Below, one piece after another: positions 9,246 to 18,791 of a DNA stretch of 64,000 nucleotides. The position numbers and the translations under genes were made by a program. The stretch is from Spirosoma fluviale. Its GTDB lineage: Bacteria; Bacteroidota; Bacteroidia; Cytophagales; Spirosomataceae. Position 1 is the stretch's first letter. Every line of letters begins with the position of its first letter. The stretch lies in the NCBI RefSeq assembly GCF_900230225.1, contig NZ_OCNH01000004.1:62001-126000 (forward strand), given 5' to 3'. The notes below the pieces were generated by a model that made no database searches, was not told where the DNA came from, and saw nothing but the letters and a program-made list of their open reading frames with translations.

Positions 9246-10541
9246 ATGAACTCCAGAACCCTCAGCCCACGCGACACGACAATTTCTATCACCATCATCG
9301 GCGTGCTGTTTTTCGTATTCGGGTTCGTCACCTGGGTCAACGCCATCCTGATTCCGTATTTCAAGATCGCCTGTGAACTGACCAATTTCCAGTCATACCT
9401 CGTCGCTTTTGCGTTCTACATTTCCTACCTGGTGATGTCGGTTCCTGCATCGCTGTTGCTCAAGAAAGTTGGGTTTAAGCGCGGGATGATGGTGGGCTTT
9501 TTCACGATGTCGCTGGGGGCTATGATTTTTATACCGGCGGCCCTGAGCCGGGCGTATCTGGTTTTCCTGACGGGTTTGTTTACCATCGGCGTTGGCCTGG
9601 CTATCCTGCAAACAGCCGCCAACCCCTACATTACCGTGCTGGGTCCGCACGACCGGGCCGCCCAGCGCATCAGCATCATGGGCATTTGCAACAAAATGGC
9701 GGGCATTCTGGCCCCGCTCCTGTTTGCAGCCGCCATCCTTCGTCCCACCGACAGCGACCTGTTCAAGCAGTTGCCCACTATGGAGCCTGGCGTTCGGGCA
9801 GCTGCGCTGGATGCCTTGATTCGGCGGGTGATCGTGCCGTATTCGGTGGTGAGCGCGGTATTGCTGGGGCTTGGTCTGTTAATCTGGCGATCGCCCCTCC
9901 CCGAAATCGACACCGAACAGGAAAGCGATGAACTGGCCATCGCCAACGCCGACAAAACGAGCATTCTGCAATTTCCGCAGGCTGTACTGGGGGCCGTTGC
10001 CATCTTTTTCCACGTGGGGGCTCAGGTCGTTGCCATCGACACCGTAATCGGGTACGCTACCTCAATGGGACTCTCCCTCCTCGAAGCCAAAGTGTTTCCG
10101 TCCTACATCCTTACCGCCACCATCACGGGCTATGTTGTCGGCATCAGCACCATTCCCAAATGGATTCGGCAGGTAAACGCGTTTCGCATCTGTACCGGGC
10201 TGGGGCTAACGTTCAGCCTCCTGTTACTAACCACCAGCGGGCGCGTCACCCTGCTCGGGCACACGACCGATGTTTCACTCTGGTTTCTGATTAGTCTCGG
10301 ACTCGCGAACTCGTTGATCTGGGCAGGTATCTGGCCACTAGCCCTCGACGGACTGGGTCGTTTCACTAAAGTGGGGGCGTCTTTGCTAATTATGGGGCTG
10401 TGCGGTAATGCCCTGATGCCGCTCGTATATGGTTACTTCGCCGATGTGTACGGCACAAAACAAGCTTATTGGTTGCTCCCCGTCTGTTACTCGTACCTGA
10501 TTTTTTACGCGGGTTATGGACACAAAATCCGGCGATGGTGA
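9246..10541 (+). CDS. FHS-family sugar:H+ symporter (NagP-like MFS permease)
   Basis: 431 residues from the ATG at 9246, just past the repeat that overlaps nagA. It is a 12-helix major facilitator of the fucose/glucose/galactose permease family. The family pattern is clear: FFVFGFVTWVNAILIPYFK in helix 1, LILQTAANPYI-like residues (AILQTAANPYITVLGP) after helix 4, and SIMGICNKMAGILAPLL in the following helix. Related permeases beside nagA/nagB in Bacteroidota carry N-acetylglucosamine (NagP), and position here makes that the best guess for substrate. The final codons and the stop form the left arm of the terminator at 10524-10563. Confidence 0.88.
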   Translation: MNSRTLSPRDTTISITIIGVLFFVFGFVTWVNAILIPYFKIACELTNFQSYLVAFAFYISYLVMSVPASLLLKKVGFKRGMMVGFFTMSLGAMIFIPAALSRAYLVFLTGLFTIGVGLAILQTAANPYITVLGPHDRAAQRISIMGICNKMAGILAPLLFAAAILRPTDSDLFKQLPTMEPGVRAAALDALIRRVIVPYSVVSAVLLGLGLLIWRSPLPEIDTEQESDELAIANADKTSILQFPQAVLGAVAIFFHVGAQVVAIDTVIGYATSMGLSLLEAKVFPSYILTATITGYVVGISTIPKWIRQVNAFRICTGLGLTFSLLLLTTSGRVTLLGHTTDVSLWFLISLGLANSLIWAGIWPLALDGLGRFTKVGASLLIMGLCGNALMPLVYGYFADVYGTKQAYWLLPVCYSYLIFYAGYGHKIRRW

Positions 10542-10563
10542 CCCCTCACCATCGCCGGATTTT
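10524..10563 (+). terminator. Intrinsic terminator overlapping the permease stop codon
   Basis: Perfect 18-base stem (10524-10541 with 10546-10563) and a CCCC loop, with the right arm ending in TTTT followed by TATATTTC. The left arm contains the last five codons and the TGA of the sugar permease, so coding and terminator sequence are shared. It closes the nag operon. Confidence 0.88.
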
Positions 10564-10619
10564 ATATTTCGATTTCAAAAGGTGTGTTCCGATAATTCAG
10601 CGGAACGGTTCGGATTACA

Positions 10620-13600
10620 TCATACCAGTTCCGGCACGGTAACTTCGGGCGAAACCACGATCGACTTAATGATTTGCAGGGGCACATGCACCCAATCGGG
10701 ACGGTAGCTTAGCTCGTGGTTGAAGTCCGAAATGGCTTTTTCGAGCAGGTACGTTTCCAGCATCATTTGCAGATCGTCGGTGCTTTTCGGGACGAACGAA
10801 CTACCCTGAACCGTTTCCAGATACGCCTTCATAAAGAAACTGCTCATGGAATGCGCCCAGAATGCGGCATACGGCAACAATTTGATGGTTTCTTCTTTAG
10901 GCACCTGATTGTTCTCCAGAAAACCCTGATAACCGACGTAATAAAACGAGCGAATCATGGCCGCCACATCGCGCAGGGGCGACCGCTTTAGCCGCCGTTC
11001 GCTATAACTCCGGTTCGGGTCACCCCCGAAATCCTGAATGGCCAGGTCCTTTCCGGTAAGCAGGATTTTTTCCAGCTGTAAATCACCGTGACTCCGAATT
11101 TTGGTGGTTTCCAGCTTATGGGCGTAAATCCGTTTGAGGGTATTCAGCACGTCCTCTTTCCGTTCCAGCATTTGCTCTACCTCCTGCCGCACGCCCTCCG
11201 GAAGCCGCTGTACATTCCGTTTTTGCGTCTGGTAGCTCTCCCGCACCAGCGACTGTAATCCCGAGAAAAGCGACCGCTGGTAGTGAAGCGAGAACTCTTC
11301 CGGTGCAAACTCTTTCAGGCTGGTGTTAGAGGCCAGGGCGAGGTGCATCTGGCCAATGCGGGTGCCCAGCAAACTGGACTGGTCGGCCGACCGCTGACCA
11401 ATCAACTCCCTTGTCTCAACGGGCAAATCCTCAAACGGAATAGGATTACTCAGACTACTTACCGGCACATTCATAGCAGCAGCCAGTTGGGTTTTGTCGC
11501 GCGCCAGAATCCGTTCGATAAAGTTGTTGATCCGCTCCAGCACATACCGTTTGCCATCGCCATGACTAGCCACCAGTTCCTGCATGGTACCCAGCATAAC
11601 GGGTTTTTCGGTCGTACTTAATTCGATGGAACCGGCAAAGGCAGGAACATAGTCGAAATTGGCCGTTTCGGATAGGAAACGCGTCAGCTCGGTGTCTGGA
11701 TTGACCGACATTTCTACCTGTCGATAGAGCTTCAGCAAATAGCACTGGTCGTAGCTGATGGACACGTAGCCCGGAGTGGCGGGCATTAGTTTGGGCTTTA
11801 TCTCGCTGTGTCCGCGCAGGTATTCCTCCAGTTTTGGCGTATGCTGGAACGTTAGATTGCGTACGCCATCCTGCTTGAGCCCACCTATATTCTGCAACAA
11901 AGCCAACTGAACCTCTGTCAGGTAAATGCCGTCGCAGAGAATGCCGGATTCGTTGCCGACTTCCATGTTCGCCAGCACGGCCTGCGGGCAGTTGGCCAGC
12001 AGTTTCTCGGCTGACGTTTCCCTGACAAAGGCAACGATAAGCTGAAACAACTCCGACAACCCCCGCTCGTACGAAACCTCAAGCAGCAGCACATGGGCCG
12101 TGCTGTTCGCCAGCGGCAGAATACCGTTTTTCAGAATGGTGATGCCACGCATGGTCTGCTTCTTATCGTCGAACCAGTCCGCCCGGAGGAGGTAATCCGG
12201 CAATACTTTCGTTTCCAGCAGGGTGCGTGTATGCCGGCTCATCAGCTCGTTCCAATCGTCGACGCGAACGCCGGGCAACTGGAATGCACGGGCCGCTTCG
12301 GAGGGGGCTTTCTCCAACACAAACCACTGGTAATCGTGCGGAGCCAGCGTAAAGAAGTAGGTTTCGGTGCTCGAAATGGTCGGGAAGGCGTTTTTGCTGA
12401 ATGCTTCTACCGGCACATAGCCCGAAAAACCGCTCAGCTCCACCTCCGCCGGTTGCGCATACTTCGACAGGTTCACCACAATCAGCAACGTCTGCTCTTC
12501 GTAGGTACGGGTAAAGGCCAGCACTTTCGGGTTTTCGACGTTCAGGAACTTCATGTCGCCCCGCCCAAACGCCTTGTACTGTTTGCGCAGGTTGATCATC
12601 CGCTTCATGAACCAGAACAGCGAAGACGTATTCCCCCGCTGGTTTTCCACGTTCACAGCCTCGTAATGATATTCCGGATCAAGAATAGTGGGCAGATACA
12701 GCTTCTGGGGGTTGGTAGCCGAGAAACCCGCGTTCCGGTCCGGCGACCACTGCATGGGCGTTCGTACACCGTCCCGGTCGCCCAGGTAGACGTTGTCGCC
12801 CATCCCGATTTCGTCGCCATAATAAATGACAGGTGTACCGGGCAGCGAAAACAGCAGGCTATTCAGCAGTTCGATACGCTTCCGGTTGTTGCCCATAAGC
12901 GGGGCCAGCCGGTGCCTAATACCGAGATTAATTTTAGCTTTCGGGTCTTTGGCGTAAGTCTTATACATATAATCCCGCTCTTCGTCGGTCACCATTTCGA
13001 GGGTTAGCTCGTCGTGGTTGCGCAGGAAAATGGCCCACTGGCAACTTTCGGGAATGGCGGGTGTCTGGTCGAAAATATCGGTAATAGGGTACCGGTCTTC
13101 CATTTGCAGCGACATGAACATACGCGGCATAACCGGAAAATGGTAGTTCATGTGGCACTCGTCGCCATCGCCGAAGTACGAAGCCGAATCCTCCGGCCAC
13201 ATATTCGCTTCGGCCAGGAAGACGACACCGGGAAAATGATCGTCGACGTGTTTGCGCAGTTTCTTCAGGAACGCGTGTGTTTCGGGCAGGTTCTCGCCGT
13301 TGGTGCCTTCCCGCTCAAACAGATAGGGAACGGCATCGAGCCGGAAACCATCCACACCCAGTTCGCACCAGTAGTCGATCATCCTGAACACCTCATCCTG
13401 CACCAGCGGATTATCGTAGTTCAGGTCGGGCTGGTGGTGGAAAAAGCGGTGCCAGTAATACTGCTGCGCTTCCTGATCCCAGGTCCAGTTGGAGGTTTCG
13501 AAATCCTGGAAAATGATGCGTACATCCTTAAACTGGGTGGGGTCGTCGGTCCAGACGTAGTAGTCCCGTTCGGGCGAGCCTTTAGGGGCACGGCGGGCGC

Positions 13601-13964
13601 GTTGAAACCACGGGTGCTGGTCGGATGAGTGGTTGATAACCAGTTCGGTAATGACTTTCAAATTACGCTGGTGCGCTTCCTGAAGGAGTATTTTGAACTG
13701 CTCGATCGTCCCGTACGATGGGTTGATGGTGTAGTAATCGGCAATATCGTACCCATCATCGCGCAGGGGCGATGGATAGAAAGGCAGCAGCCAGATGGCC
13801 GTTACGCCTAGTTCCTGCAAGTAATCCAGCTTTCCGAGTAGCCCCTCAAAATCGCCAATACCATCGCCATTTCCATCGCAAAATGCTTTGATGTGCAATT
13901 CATAAATGATGGCGTCTTTATACCAGCGGAGATTACCCTGTTGTTCTACACTATCGTTTATCAT
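10620..13964 (-). CDS. treS: Trehalose synthase fused to maltokinase (TreS-Mak)
   Basis: 1114 residues from the ATG at 13964, where homology to trehalose synthases begins (NLRWYKDAIIYELHIKAF); a longer in-frame start at 14081 would add 39 unlikely residues and cover the divergent promoter. Residues about 10-560 are a GH13 trehalose synthase that interconverts maltose and trehalose: DGFRLDAVPYLFEREG holds the nucleophile Asp (about 210), FLAEANMWPED the acid/base Glu (about 252), and FLRNHDELTLE the third Asp (about 318). Residues about 600-1114 are an aminoglycoside-phosphotransferase-like maltokinase; RSHGDLQLEKILLT and LAIQDFGGDPNRSYSERR give the catalytic loop and metal-binding Asp. The fusion can turn trehalose into maltose-1-phosphate. 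It is divergent from the OtsA-OtsB fusion. Confidence 0.93.
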   Translation of the reverse strand: MINDSVEQQGNLRWYKDAIIYELHIKAFCDGNGDGIGDFEGLLGKLDYLQELGVTAIWLLPFYPSPLRDDGYDIADYYTINPSYGTIEQFKILLQEAHQRNLKVITELVINHSSDQHPWFQRARRAPKGSPERDYYVWTDDPTQFKDVRIIFQDFETSNWTWDQEAQQYYWHRFFHHQPDLNYDNPLVQDEVFRMIDYWCELGVDGFRLDAVPYLFEREGTNGENLPETHAFLKKLRKHVDDHFPGVVFLAEANMWPEDSASYFGDGDECHMNYHFPVMPRMFMSLQMEDRYPITDIFDQTPAIPESCQWAIFLRNHDELTLEMVTDEERDYMYKTYAKDPKAKINLGIRHRLAPLMGNNRKRIELLNSLLFSLPGTPVIYYGDEIGMGDNVYLGDRDGVRTPMQWSPDRNAGFSATNPQKLYLPTILDPEYHYEAVNVENQRGNTSSLFWFMKRMINLRKQYKAFGRGDMKFLNVENPKVLAFTRTYEEQTLLIVVNLSKYAQPAEVELSGFSGYVPVEAFSKNAFPTISSTETYFFTLAPHDYQWFVLEKAPSEAARAFQLPGVRVDDWNELMSRHTRTLLETKVLPDYLLRADWFDDKKQTMRGITILKNGILPLANSTAHVLLLEVSYERGLSELFQLIVAFVRETSAEKLLANCPQAVLANMEVGNESGILCDGIYLTEVQLALLQNIGGLKQDGVRNLTFQHTPKLEEYLRGHSEIKPKLMPATPGYVSISYDQCYLLKLYRQVEMSVNPDTELTRFLSETANFDYVPAFAGSIELSTTEKPVMLGTMQELVASHGDGKRYVLERINNFIERILARDKTQLAAAMNVPVSSLSNPIPFEDLPVETRELIGQRSADQSSLLGTRIGQMHLALASNTSLKEFAPEEFSLHYQRSLFSGLQSLVRESYQTQKRNVQRLPEGVRQEVEQMLERKEDVLNTLKRIYAHKLETTKIRSHGDLQLEKILLTGKDLAIQDFGGDPNRSYSERRLKRSPLRDVAAMIRSFYYVGYQGFLENNQVPKEETIKLLPYAAFWAHSMSSFFMKAYLETVQGSSFVPKSTDDLQMMLETYLLEKAISDFNHELSYRPDWVHVPLQIIKSIVVSPEVTVPELV

Positions 13965-14089
13965 ATCTGTTGAGTCGATTAAGGTCTTCTGAAACCCGTT
14001 GCCAGCGGACCGCCGGTCTGCTTTTGGGGTTTTAGTTGAAACCTTGAGCGAAACAGAAAGTTTAGATAAACAGTCAACCACTTACCCGC

Positions 14090-14147
14090 TTCTAAGCAGT
14101 TTCTAAGATTTGCTTAAGGCTCCTCTAAGTTGCCGCTACGAACTTTA
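14090..14147 (+). promoter_or_regulatory. Array of four 11-bp direct repeats plus -7-like box (site A)
   Basis: Repeats begin at 14090 (TTCTAAG), 14101 (TTCTAAG), 14112 (GCTTAAG) and 14123 (CTCTAAG), an exact 11-base period. AACTTTA at 14141 lies 18 bases from the last repeat start and fits a weak TAnnTTTG-type -7 box, 46 bases before the otsAB start. The same geometry recurs at 18686, 20587 and 21961. It is the layout expected for an OmpR/PhoB-class activator, and one is encoded 2.4 kb downstream. Confidence 0.75.
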
Positions 14148-14186
14148 GGGTAAGACACTGCGCGTTCAGTAACGCACTACAACCTG

Positions 14187-16403
14187 ATGAAAATCTCTAA
14201 GTCGTCCTATAAACGTTTACTTATCGTTTCGTACCGATTACCATTTACCATTCAGCAAACAGACGACGGCCCCGAACTGAAGCAGAACTCGGGCGGTCTG
14301 GTTTCGGCAGTATTATCCATGGCCGAGCAAATGGGCCAGAATCAGGGCGACGAGTCAACCAAAATTCACTGGGTGGGTCATGGCGATGCGTCCATGCAAC
14401 AGGATAATGCCCCCGCCCTGGAGAATGAAACCTTTATCGCGCATCCCGTTTTTATGGACGAGGCCGTTCATAAAGGGTTTTACGAAGGGTTCAGCAATGA
14501 CCTGATCTGGCCGTTGTTTCACTATTTTCCGTCTTACGCGTCGTTCAACGAGGCCGATTTCCAGCATTACCAGCAGGCTAACAAGCGTTTTCTGGACGAG
14601 TTGACGGCCCTAATCCAACCGGGCGATCTGATCTGGATTCACGATTTCCAGCTGATGCTACTGCCCGAAATGGTTCGACAGGCCGTGCCCGATGCCACCA
14701 TTGGCTACTTTTTTCATATCCCCTTCCCTACCTACGAAATCGTTAAACTCCTGCCCCGAAGCTGGCGTCAGCTGTTGATAAAAGGCCTGCTGGGCTCCGA
14801 TGTAGTTGGCTTTCACACCAACGACTACGTACAGCACTTTCTGGGAAGTGTGTCGGAAGTGCTGGCCCTGCCCATTATTGAGCAGCGGGTCGTTTTGCCC
14901 GACCGATCGGTTATCGTGAAAGACTTCCCGATCAGCATCGACTTCAACAAATTCAATACCAGCGGCCAGGATACAACCGTGGCCAACACCCGGCAGCATT
15001 ACCAGAACCTGCTTCGTCAGAACAAGATCATCTTTTCGGTCGACCGGCTCGATTACACCAAAGGCATTACGTACCGACTGCTGGGTTATGAACGCTTTCT
15101 GGAGCAAAATCCCGACTGGCACGATAAAGTGACGTTCGTAATCACGGTGGTTCCCTCCCGCGATACCATTCCTCAATACCAGGAAATCAAACGCGAAATT
15201 GAAGAAGCCGTTGGCCGGATCAATGGATTGTTCGGCACGATTGGCTGGCGTCCTATCGTGTATTCGTACAATTCGCTGAGCTTCCCGGAATTAATGGCCC
15301 TGTACACCGCCTGCGATGTTGCCCTCATTACGCCCGTTCGGGATGGCATGAACCTAGTTTGTAAGGAGTTTGTGGCCAGCCGTTACGATAACAGAGGTGT
15401 GCTGATTCTGAGTGAACTGGCAGGAGCTGCGCAGGAGTTACCCGAAGCGCTGATTATCAACCCAACCGATAAGCAGGAAGTAGCCGACGCCATCAAACAG
15501 GCCCTGCTTATGCCCGCTGCCGAGCAGGAAGAGCGGTTGATAAAGATGCGTAACCACTTGCAAAACCACAACGTGTTTCGGTGGAGCAGCGACTTCCTCA
15601 CGGCTTTTGACAACCTTAAAACGACGCATTCAACCTTGGAAACCGACCTCCCGATCCAGCCATTCATCAACGCCCTGAGCGAGGCCCGACAACGGCTCTT
15701 ATTATTTGACTTCGACGGTACGCTGGCTCCGCTCATCAATGATCCGGCGCAGGCGAAACCATCGGAAGAAATAAAAAAATCATTACAGAATCTGGCCGAA
15801 AACAGCGATCTGGTCGTGATCAGTGGCCGGAACCGGGCCTTTCTGGAGAAAACCTTCGCGGGCGTTCCGGTGCATCTGGTGGCCGAACACGGTGCTTTCC
15901 TGAAAAAACCCGACCAGCCCTGGCAACGTCTCGACCTATCGTCCGGCGATTGGGTCGATACCGTTCGCACAACAATGGAGGAGTTTGTCACACGTTTTCC
16001 CGGTTCGTTTATCGAAGAAAAAGAAACCGCCATCGCCTGGCATTACCGAACGGCCGAAACGGAAGACATCGAAGCCCAAGCCAACGACCTGGCCAGTCAG
16101 CTCCGACGGGCCGATTCGTCTATTCCGCTCACGGTCATTCAGGGCAGTAAAGTGGTGGAAGTGAAGCCTGCTCTGCACAGCAAAGGCACGGTGGCGCTCT
16201 CAATATTCGAGCAGACACCTTATGATTTCATTGTTAGCATTGGCGACGATACCACCGACGAAGACATGTTCCGGCAGTTGCCAAACTGGGCCTATACCGT
16301 GAAGGTGGGATCGGGAACGTCCTTCGCCCGGTATCACCTGGCACGGCAGCGCGACGTTGAAACCTTACTCCAGCGCATGAGCGAAGTACTGGTCGAAGCC
16401 TGA
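14187..16403 (+). CDS. Bifunctional trehalose-6-phosphate synthase / trehalose-phosphatase (OtsA-OtsB fusion)
   Basis: 738 residues. The N-terminal roughly 480 residues are a GT20 trehalose-6-phosphate synthase that joins UDP- or other NDP-glucose to glucose-6-phosphate: IVSYRLPF with QNSGGLVSAVLS, FFHIPFPTYE, GFHTNDYVQHFL, VDRLDYTKGI and PVRDGMNLVCKEFVA. From about residue 500 a HAD-type phosphatase follows: LLLFDFDGTLAP holds the nucleophile Asp (about 507) and IGDDTTDEDMFR the distal metal Asp residues. Together they make trehalose, a compatible solute, in one polypeptide. An 11-bp repeat array lies just upstream. It is followed 109 bases on by a two-component system on the same strand. 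Confidence 0.94.
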   Translation: MKISKSSYKRLLIVSYRLPFTIQQTDDGPELKQNSGGLVSAVLSMAEQMGQNQGDESTKIHWVGHGDASMQQDNAPALENETFIAHPVFMDEAVHKGFYEGFSNDLIWPLFHYFPSYASFNEADFQHYQQANKRFLDELTALIQPGDLIWIHDFQLMLLPEMVRQAVPDATIGYFFHIPFPTYEIVKLLPRSWRQLLIKGLLGSDVVGFHTNDYVQHFLGSVSEVLALPIIEQRVVLPDRSVIVKDFPISIDFNKFNTSGQDTTVANTRQHYQNLLRQNKIIFSVDRLDYTKGITYRLLGYERFLEQNPDWHDKVTFVITVVPSRDTIPQYQEIKREIEEAVGRINGLFGTIGWRPIVYSYNSLSFPELMALYTACDVALITPVRDGMNLVCKEFVASRYDNRGVLILSELAGAAQELPEALIINPTDKQEVADAIKQALLMPAAEQEERLIKMRNHLQNHNVFRWSSDFLTAFDNLKTTHSTLETDLPIQPFINALSEARQRLLLFDFDGTLAPLINDPAQAKPSEEIKKSLQNLAENSDLVVISGRNRAFLEKTFAGVPVHLVAEHGAFLKKPDQPWQRLDLSSGDWVDTVRTTMEEFVTRFPGSFIEEKETAIAWHYRTAETEDIEAQANDLASQLRRADSSIPLTVIQGSKVVEVKPALHSKGTVALSIFEQTPYDFIVSIGDDTTDEDMFRQLPNWAYTVKVGSGTSFARYHLARQRDVETLLQRMSEVLVEA

Positions 16404-16512
16404 TAGCAGGAGCTTTCTCTGCGATACTTGTCTCTTTTCAGGACACACCCGCGTAAAATAAGTTAATAGCGCAGGGACAGGCCAATTTGACCTGCACTAC
16501 TAACTTTACGTT

Positions 16513-17190
16513 ATGAAACTCCTGGTCGTTGAAGATGAGCCCAAAACCCTGCAAGCGATTCAGCAGGGGCTGGAAGAGAGCCAGTTTGAGGTCGACATTG
16601 CCTATGATGGCTTGCTTGCCAAACGGCTGGCGCTTAAAAATAACTATGCCGCCATCATCACCGACCTTATTTTGCCGGGGCTAAACGGCTATGAACTCTG
16701 CCGGCAGCTCCGGGCCGAAGGGGTAACGACGCCCATTCTGATGCTAACGGCCCTGGACGAAACCGAAGACCGGATTCAGGGCTTCGACGCCGGAGCCGAT
16801 CAGTATCTGGCCAAACCCTTTCAGTTCGCTGAGTTGCTGGCGCGGGTTCGCTCCCTAACCAAGCGGGGCACGCAAGTCAGTATGACAGCTCAGATGCTGC
16901 GGTATGGCGGAATCGAGATCAATCTGGACGCCAAGACCGTTACGCGCGATGGACAACCCATTGAGCTTACCGCCCGTGAGTTTGCCCTGTTGGAATTTCT
17001 GATGCGAAACCAGGGACGCGTACTCTCAAAACCCGCCATCGCCGAGCACGTCTGGGATTTGAATTTCGACACGGGCACCAACGTCGTGGAAGTATACATC
17101 AACTACCTCCGCAAGAAGATCGACAAAGGTTTCGACAAAAAGCTGATTCACACTCATTTTGGAATGGGGTATATGTTTAAGGAGGAGTGA
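16513..17190 (+). CDS. OmpR/PhoB-family response regulator
   Basis: 225 residues. Residues 1-120 are a receiver domain: acidic pair VVEDEP, phospho-acceptor Asp51 in IITDLILPG, conserved Thr79 and Lys101 in YLAKPF. Residues about 125-225 are a winged-helix DNA-binding domain (VTRDGQPIELTAREFALLE; RKKIDKGFDKKLIHT). This class binds tandem direct repeats with one helical turn spacing, which fits the four 11-bp repeat arrays found at 14090, 18686, 20587 and 21961. The cognate kinase follows at 17306. The stop codon TGA lies in the first bases of a 31-bp purine-rich hairpin arm. TAACTTTA lies only five bases before the ATG, so a short or absent leader is possible. Confidence 0.92.
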   Translation: MKLLVVEDEPKTLQAIQQGLEESQFEVDIAYDGLLAKRLALKNNYAAIITDLILPGLNGYELCRQLRAEGVTTPILMLTALDETEDRIQGFDAGADQYLAKPFQFAELLARVRSLTKRGTQVSMTAQMLRYGGIEINLDAKTVTRDGQPIELTAREFALLEFLMRNQGRVLSKPAIAEHVWDLNFDTGTNVVEVYINYLRKKIDKGFDKKLIHTHFGMGYMFKEE

Positions 17191-17289
17191 GGAGTTAGTA
17201 GCGAGGAGTGAGGAGGGCTGACCGCACCAGCGGACCGGCGTCAGCAAAAAACATGCGCCAGCCCTCCTCACTCCTCGCTACTAACTCCT
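17190..17289. repeat. GAGGAGTGAGGAG-family hairpin (miniature of the S23 element)
   Basis: Arms 17190-17220 and 17259-17289 pair perfectly over 31 bases around a 38-base loop. The left arm is almost pure purine and starts in the stop codon of the response regulator; the right arm ends 16 bases before the kinase ATG. The arm family matches the arms around the four-helix-bundle gene (55747-56280) and the hairpin at 60991-61092, but no gene lies in the loop. Confidence 0.85.
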
Positions 17290-17305
17290 ATATACTAAAA
17301 AAGAA

Positions 17306-18670
17306 ATGACTATCCGCAAGCGGCTTACGATACGATTTACAGGGCTGGTATCCAGCATTATGCTGCTTGCCTTTGTGAGTATCTATGCCTTTTGCTGGTA
17401 TTTTATTTCATCCGATTTTTATCGCCGACTCGACCGGAAGGCCAATACGGCGGGCGATATGCTGATCCGGCATAAGCTGGATGCGCAGTTGATCCGCCAG
17501 TTGAACCGCATTCGAAAAGACCAGCTGCCCGAGCAAAAGATTATCATTTTTGATAATCGGGACTCGATTATCTTCATCACCAATGAGTCGCTGACCTTGC
17601 AAATCGACAAGCCGACATTGGTTACCATCCGCCAATCGAAAAAGAAAGACTTTCAACAAAAGGGGTATTATATCTCCGGTATTCGGTTCATGACGGCTTC
17701 CGGCCAGTACGTCGTTATCGCCAGCGCCAAAAACATTTATGGCGATGAATTTTTACGGCGTCTGATCTGGGCATTGTCGAGCCTTTTTGTGCTGATTGCC
17801 GCCATTACGGCCATTTCCGGCTGGCTTTTCGCGGGCGATGCGCTGCAACCCATGCAGCAAATTGACTATACACTGAGTGCTATCTTTCCGCAAAACCGAA
17901 GTGAACGACTAACCGTTGCGAAAGACGATGATGAAATTAGCCGTTTGTCGGCAACGATCAACCAATTGCTGGACCGGGTTGCGGAGTCGTTCCGGCTACA
18001 GCGTATGTTTGTCGCCAACGTCTCGCACGAACTCAAAAATCCGCTCACGCAGATCAGCTCGCAACTGGAAGTGAGTTTACTCAAACAACGTGAGCCGGAA
18101 GCGTACCGCCAAACGATCCGTTCGGTCCTCGACGATGTGCGCGAGCTGGCCACCCTTACCCACGAGTTGCTCCAGCTTTCGCAGGTAAATAAGGACAATG
18201 CCCCCGGAATGTTGACGGATGTAGTACGGCTCGACGAGCTTGTATGGGATGTTCGCGATGAAGTAACGGCCCTCAATTCCCGCTATCAGGTAAGCGTCAG
18301 CATGGGCACCCTCCCCGACGACCCCGATCAGTTAACGCTGCACGGCAATCGAACGCTGCTGGCTACAGCACTCAAGAACTTAACGGAAAACGCCTGTAAA
18401 TTTGCCGACGATGGCCGGGCGCAGGTACATGTCAGCACAGAGCCCAACACATTAATAGTAAGCATAAAAAATACAGGAGCTTCCATTCCTGCGGATGACC
18501 TACCTTATATTTTCGAGCCGTTTTATCGAAGCCGCCAGACAGCCGACGTTCGGGGGTATGGCGTGGGGTTATCGCTGGTTTCGCGCATTATCCGTCTGCA
18601 TGGCGGACAATTAACCGTTGACTCCAAGCCCGGTGAACCCACCGTATTCTCCATCAGTATGCCACATTAA
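17306..18670 (+). CDS. Membrane sensor histidine kinase
   Basis: 454 residues. Transmembrane segments at about 11-33 and 153-176 enclose a periplasmic sensor region of about 115 residues. A HAMP linker follows, then the dimerisation/phospho-acceptor domain with FVANVSHELKNPLT (His at about 241) and an HATPase_c domain (NLTENACKFADDGR as the N box, YIFEPFYRSRQTADVRGYGVGLSL as F and G boxes broken by a short turn). It should phosphorylate the response regulator at 16513, from which it is separated by a hairpin element. The signal it senses is unknown; the linked trehalose genes suggest osmotic, desiccation or envelope stress. Confidence 0.92.
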   Translation: MTIRKRLTIRFTGLVSSIMLLAFVSIYAFCWYFISSDFYRRLDRKANTAGDMLIRHKLDAQLIRQLNRIRKDQLPEQKIIIFDNRDSIIFITNESLTLQIDKPTLVTIRQSKKKDFQQKGYYISGIRFMTASGQYVVIASAKNIYGDEFLRRLIWALSSLFVLIAAITAISGWLFAGDALQPMQQIDYTLSAIFPQNRSERLTVAKDDDEISRLSATINQLLDRVAESFRLQRMFVANVSHELKNPLTQISSQLEVSLLKQREPEAYRQTIRSVLDDVRELATLTHELLQLSQVNKDNAPGMLTDVVRLDELVWDVRDEVTALNSRYQVSVSMGTLPDDPDQLTLHGNRTLLATALKNLTENACKFADDGRAQVHVSTEPNTLIVSIKNTGASIPADDLPYIFEPFYRSRQTADVRGYGVGLSLVSRIIRLHGGQLTVDSKPGEPTVFSISMPH

Positions 18671-18685
18671 GGGATGGTTATTGCA

Positions 18686-18743
18686 TTCTAAGGAGATTCT
18701 AAGGAATTTATCAGCGAATATTAAGGTGAGTACATCAACTTTG
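18686..18743 (+). promoter_or_regulatory. Array of four 11-bp direct repeats plus -7-like box (site B)
   Basis: Repeats begin at 18686 (TTCTAAG), 18697 (TTCTAAG), 18708 (TTATCAG, degenerate) and 18719 (TATTAAG). AACTTTG at 18737 is again 18 bases from the fourth repeat start. It lies 15 bases past the kinase stop and 55 bases before the -7 box meets the small-protein ATG at 18792. Confidence 0.72.
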
Positions 18744-18791
18744 GCTGTATGGCGTCAACTAAGCCCGACCGTACTGATAAATAGTCTGTCT

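Noticed and set aside
12093..13007. Long open frame (304 codons) on the + strand inside the treS-maltokinase gene
   Set aside because: It is antisense to highly conserved GH13 motifs and its protein has no family features; such shadows are common in GC-rich coding DNA.
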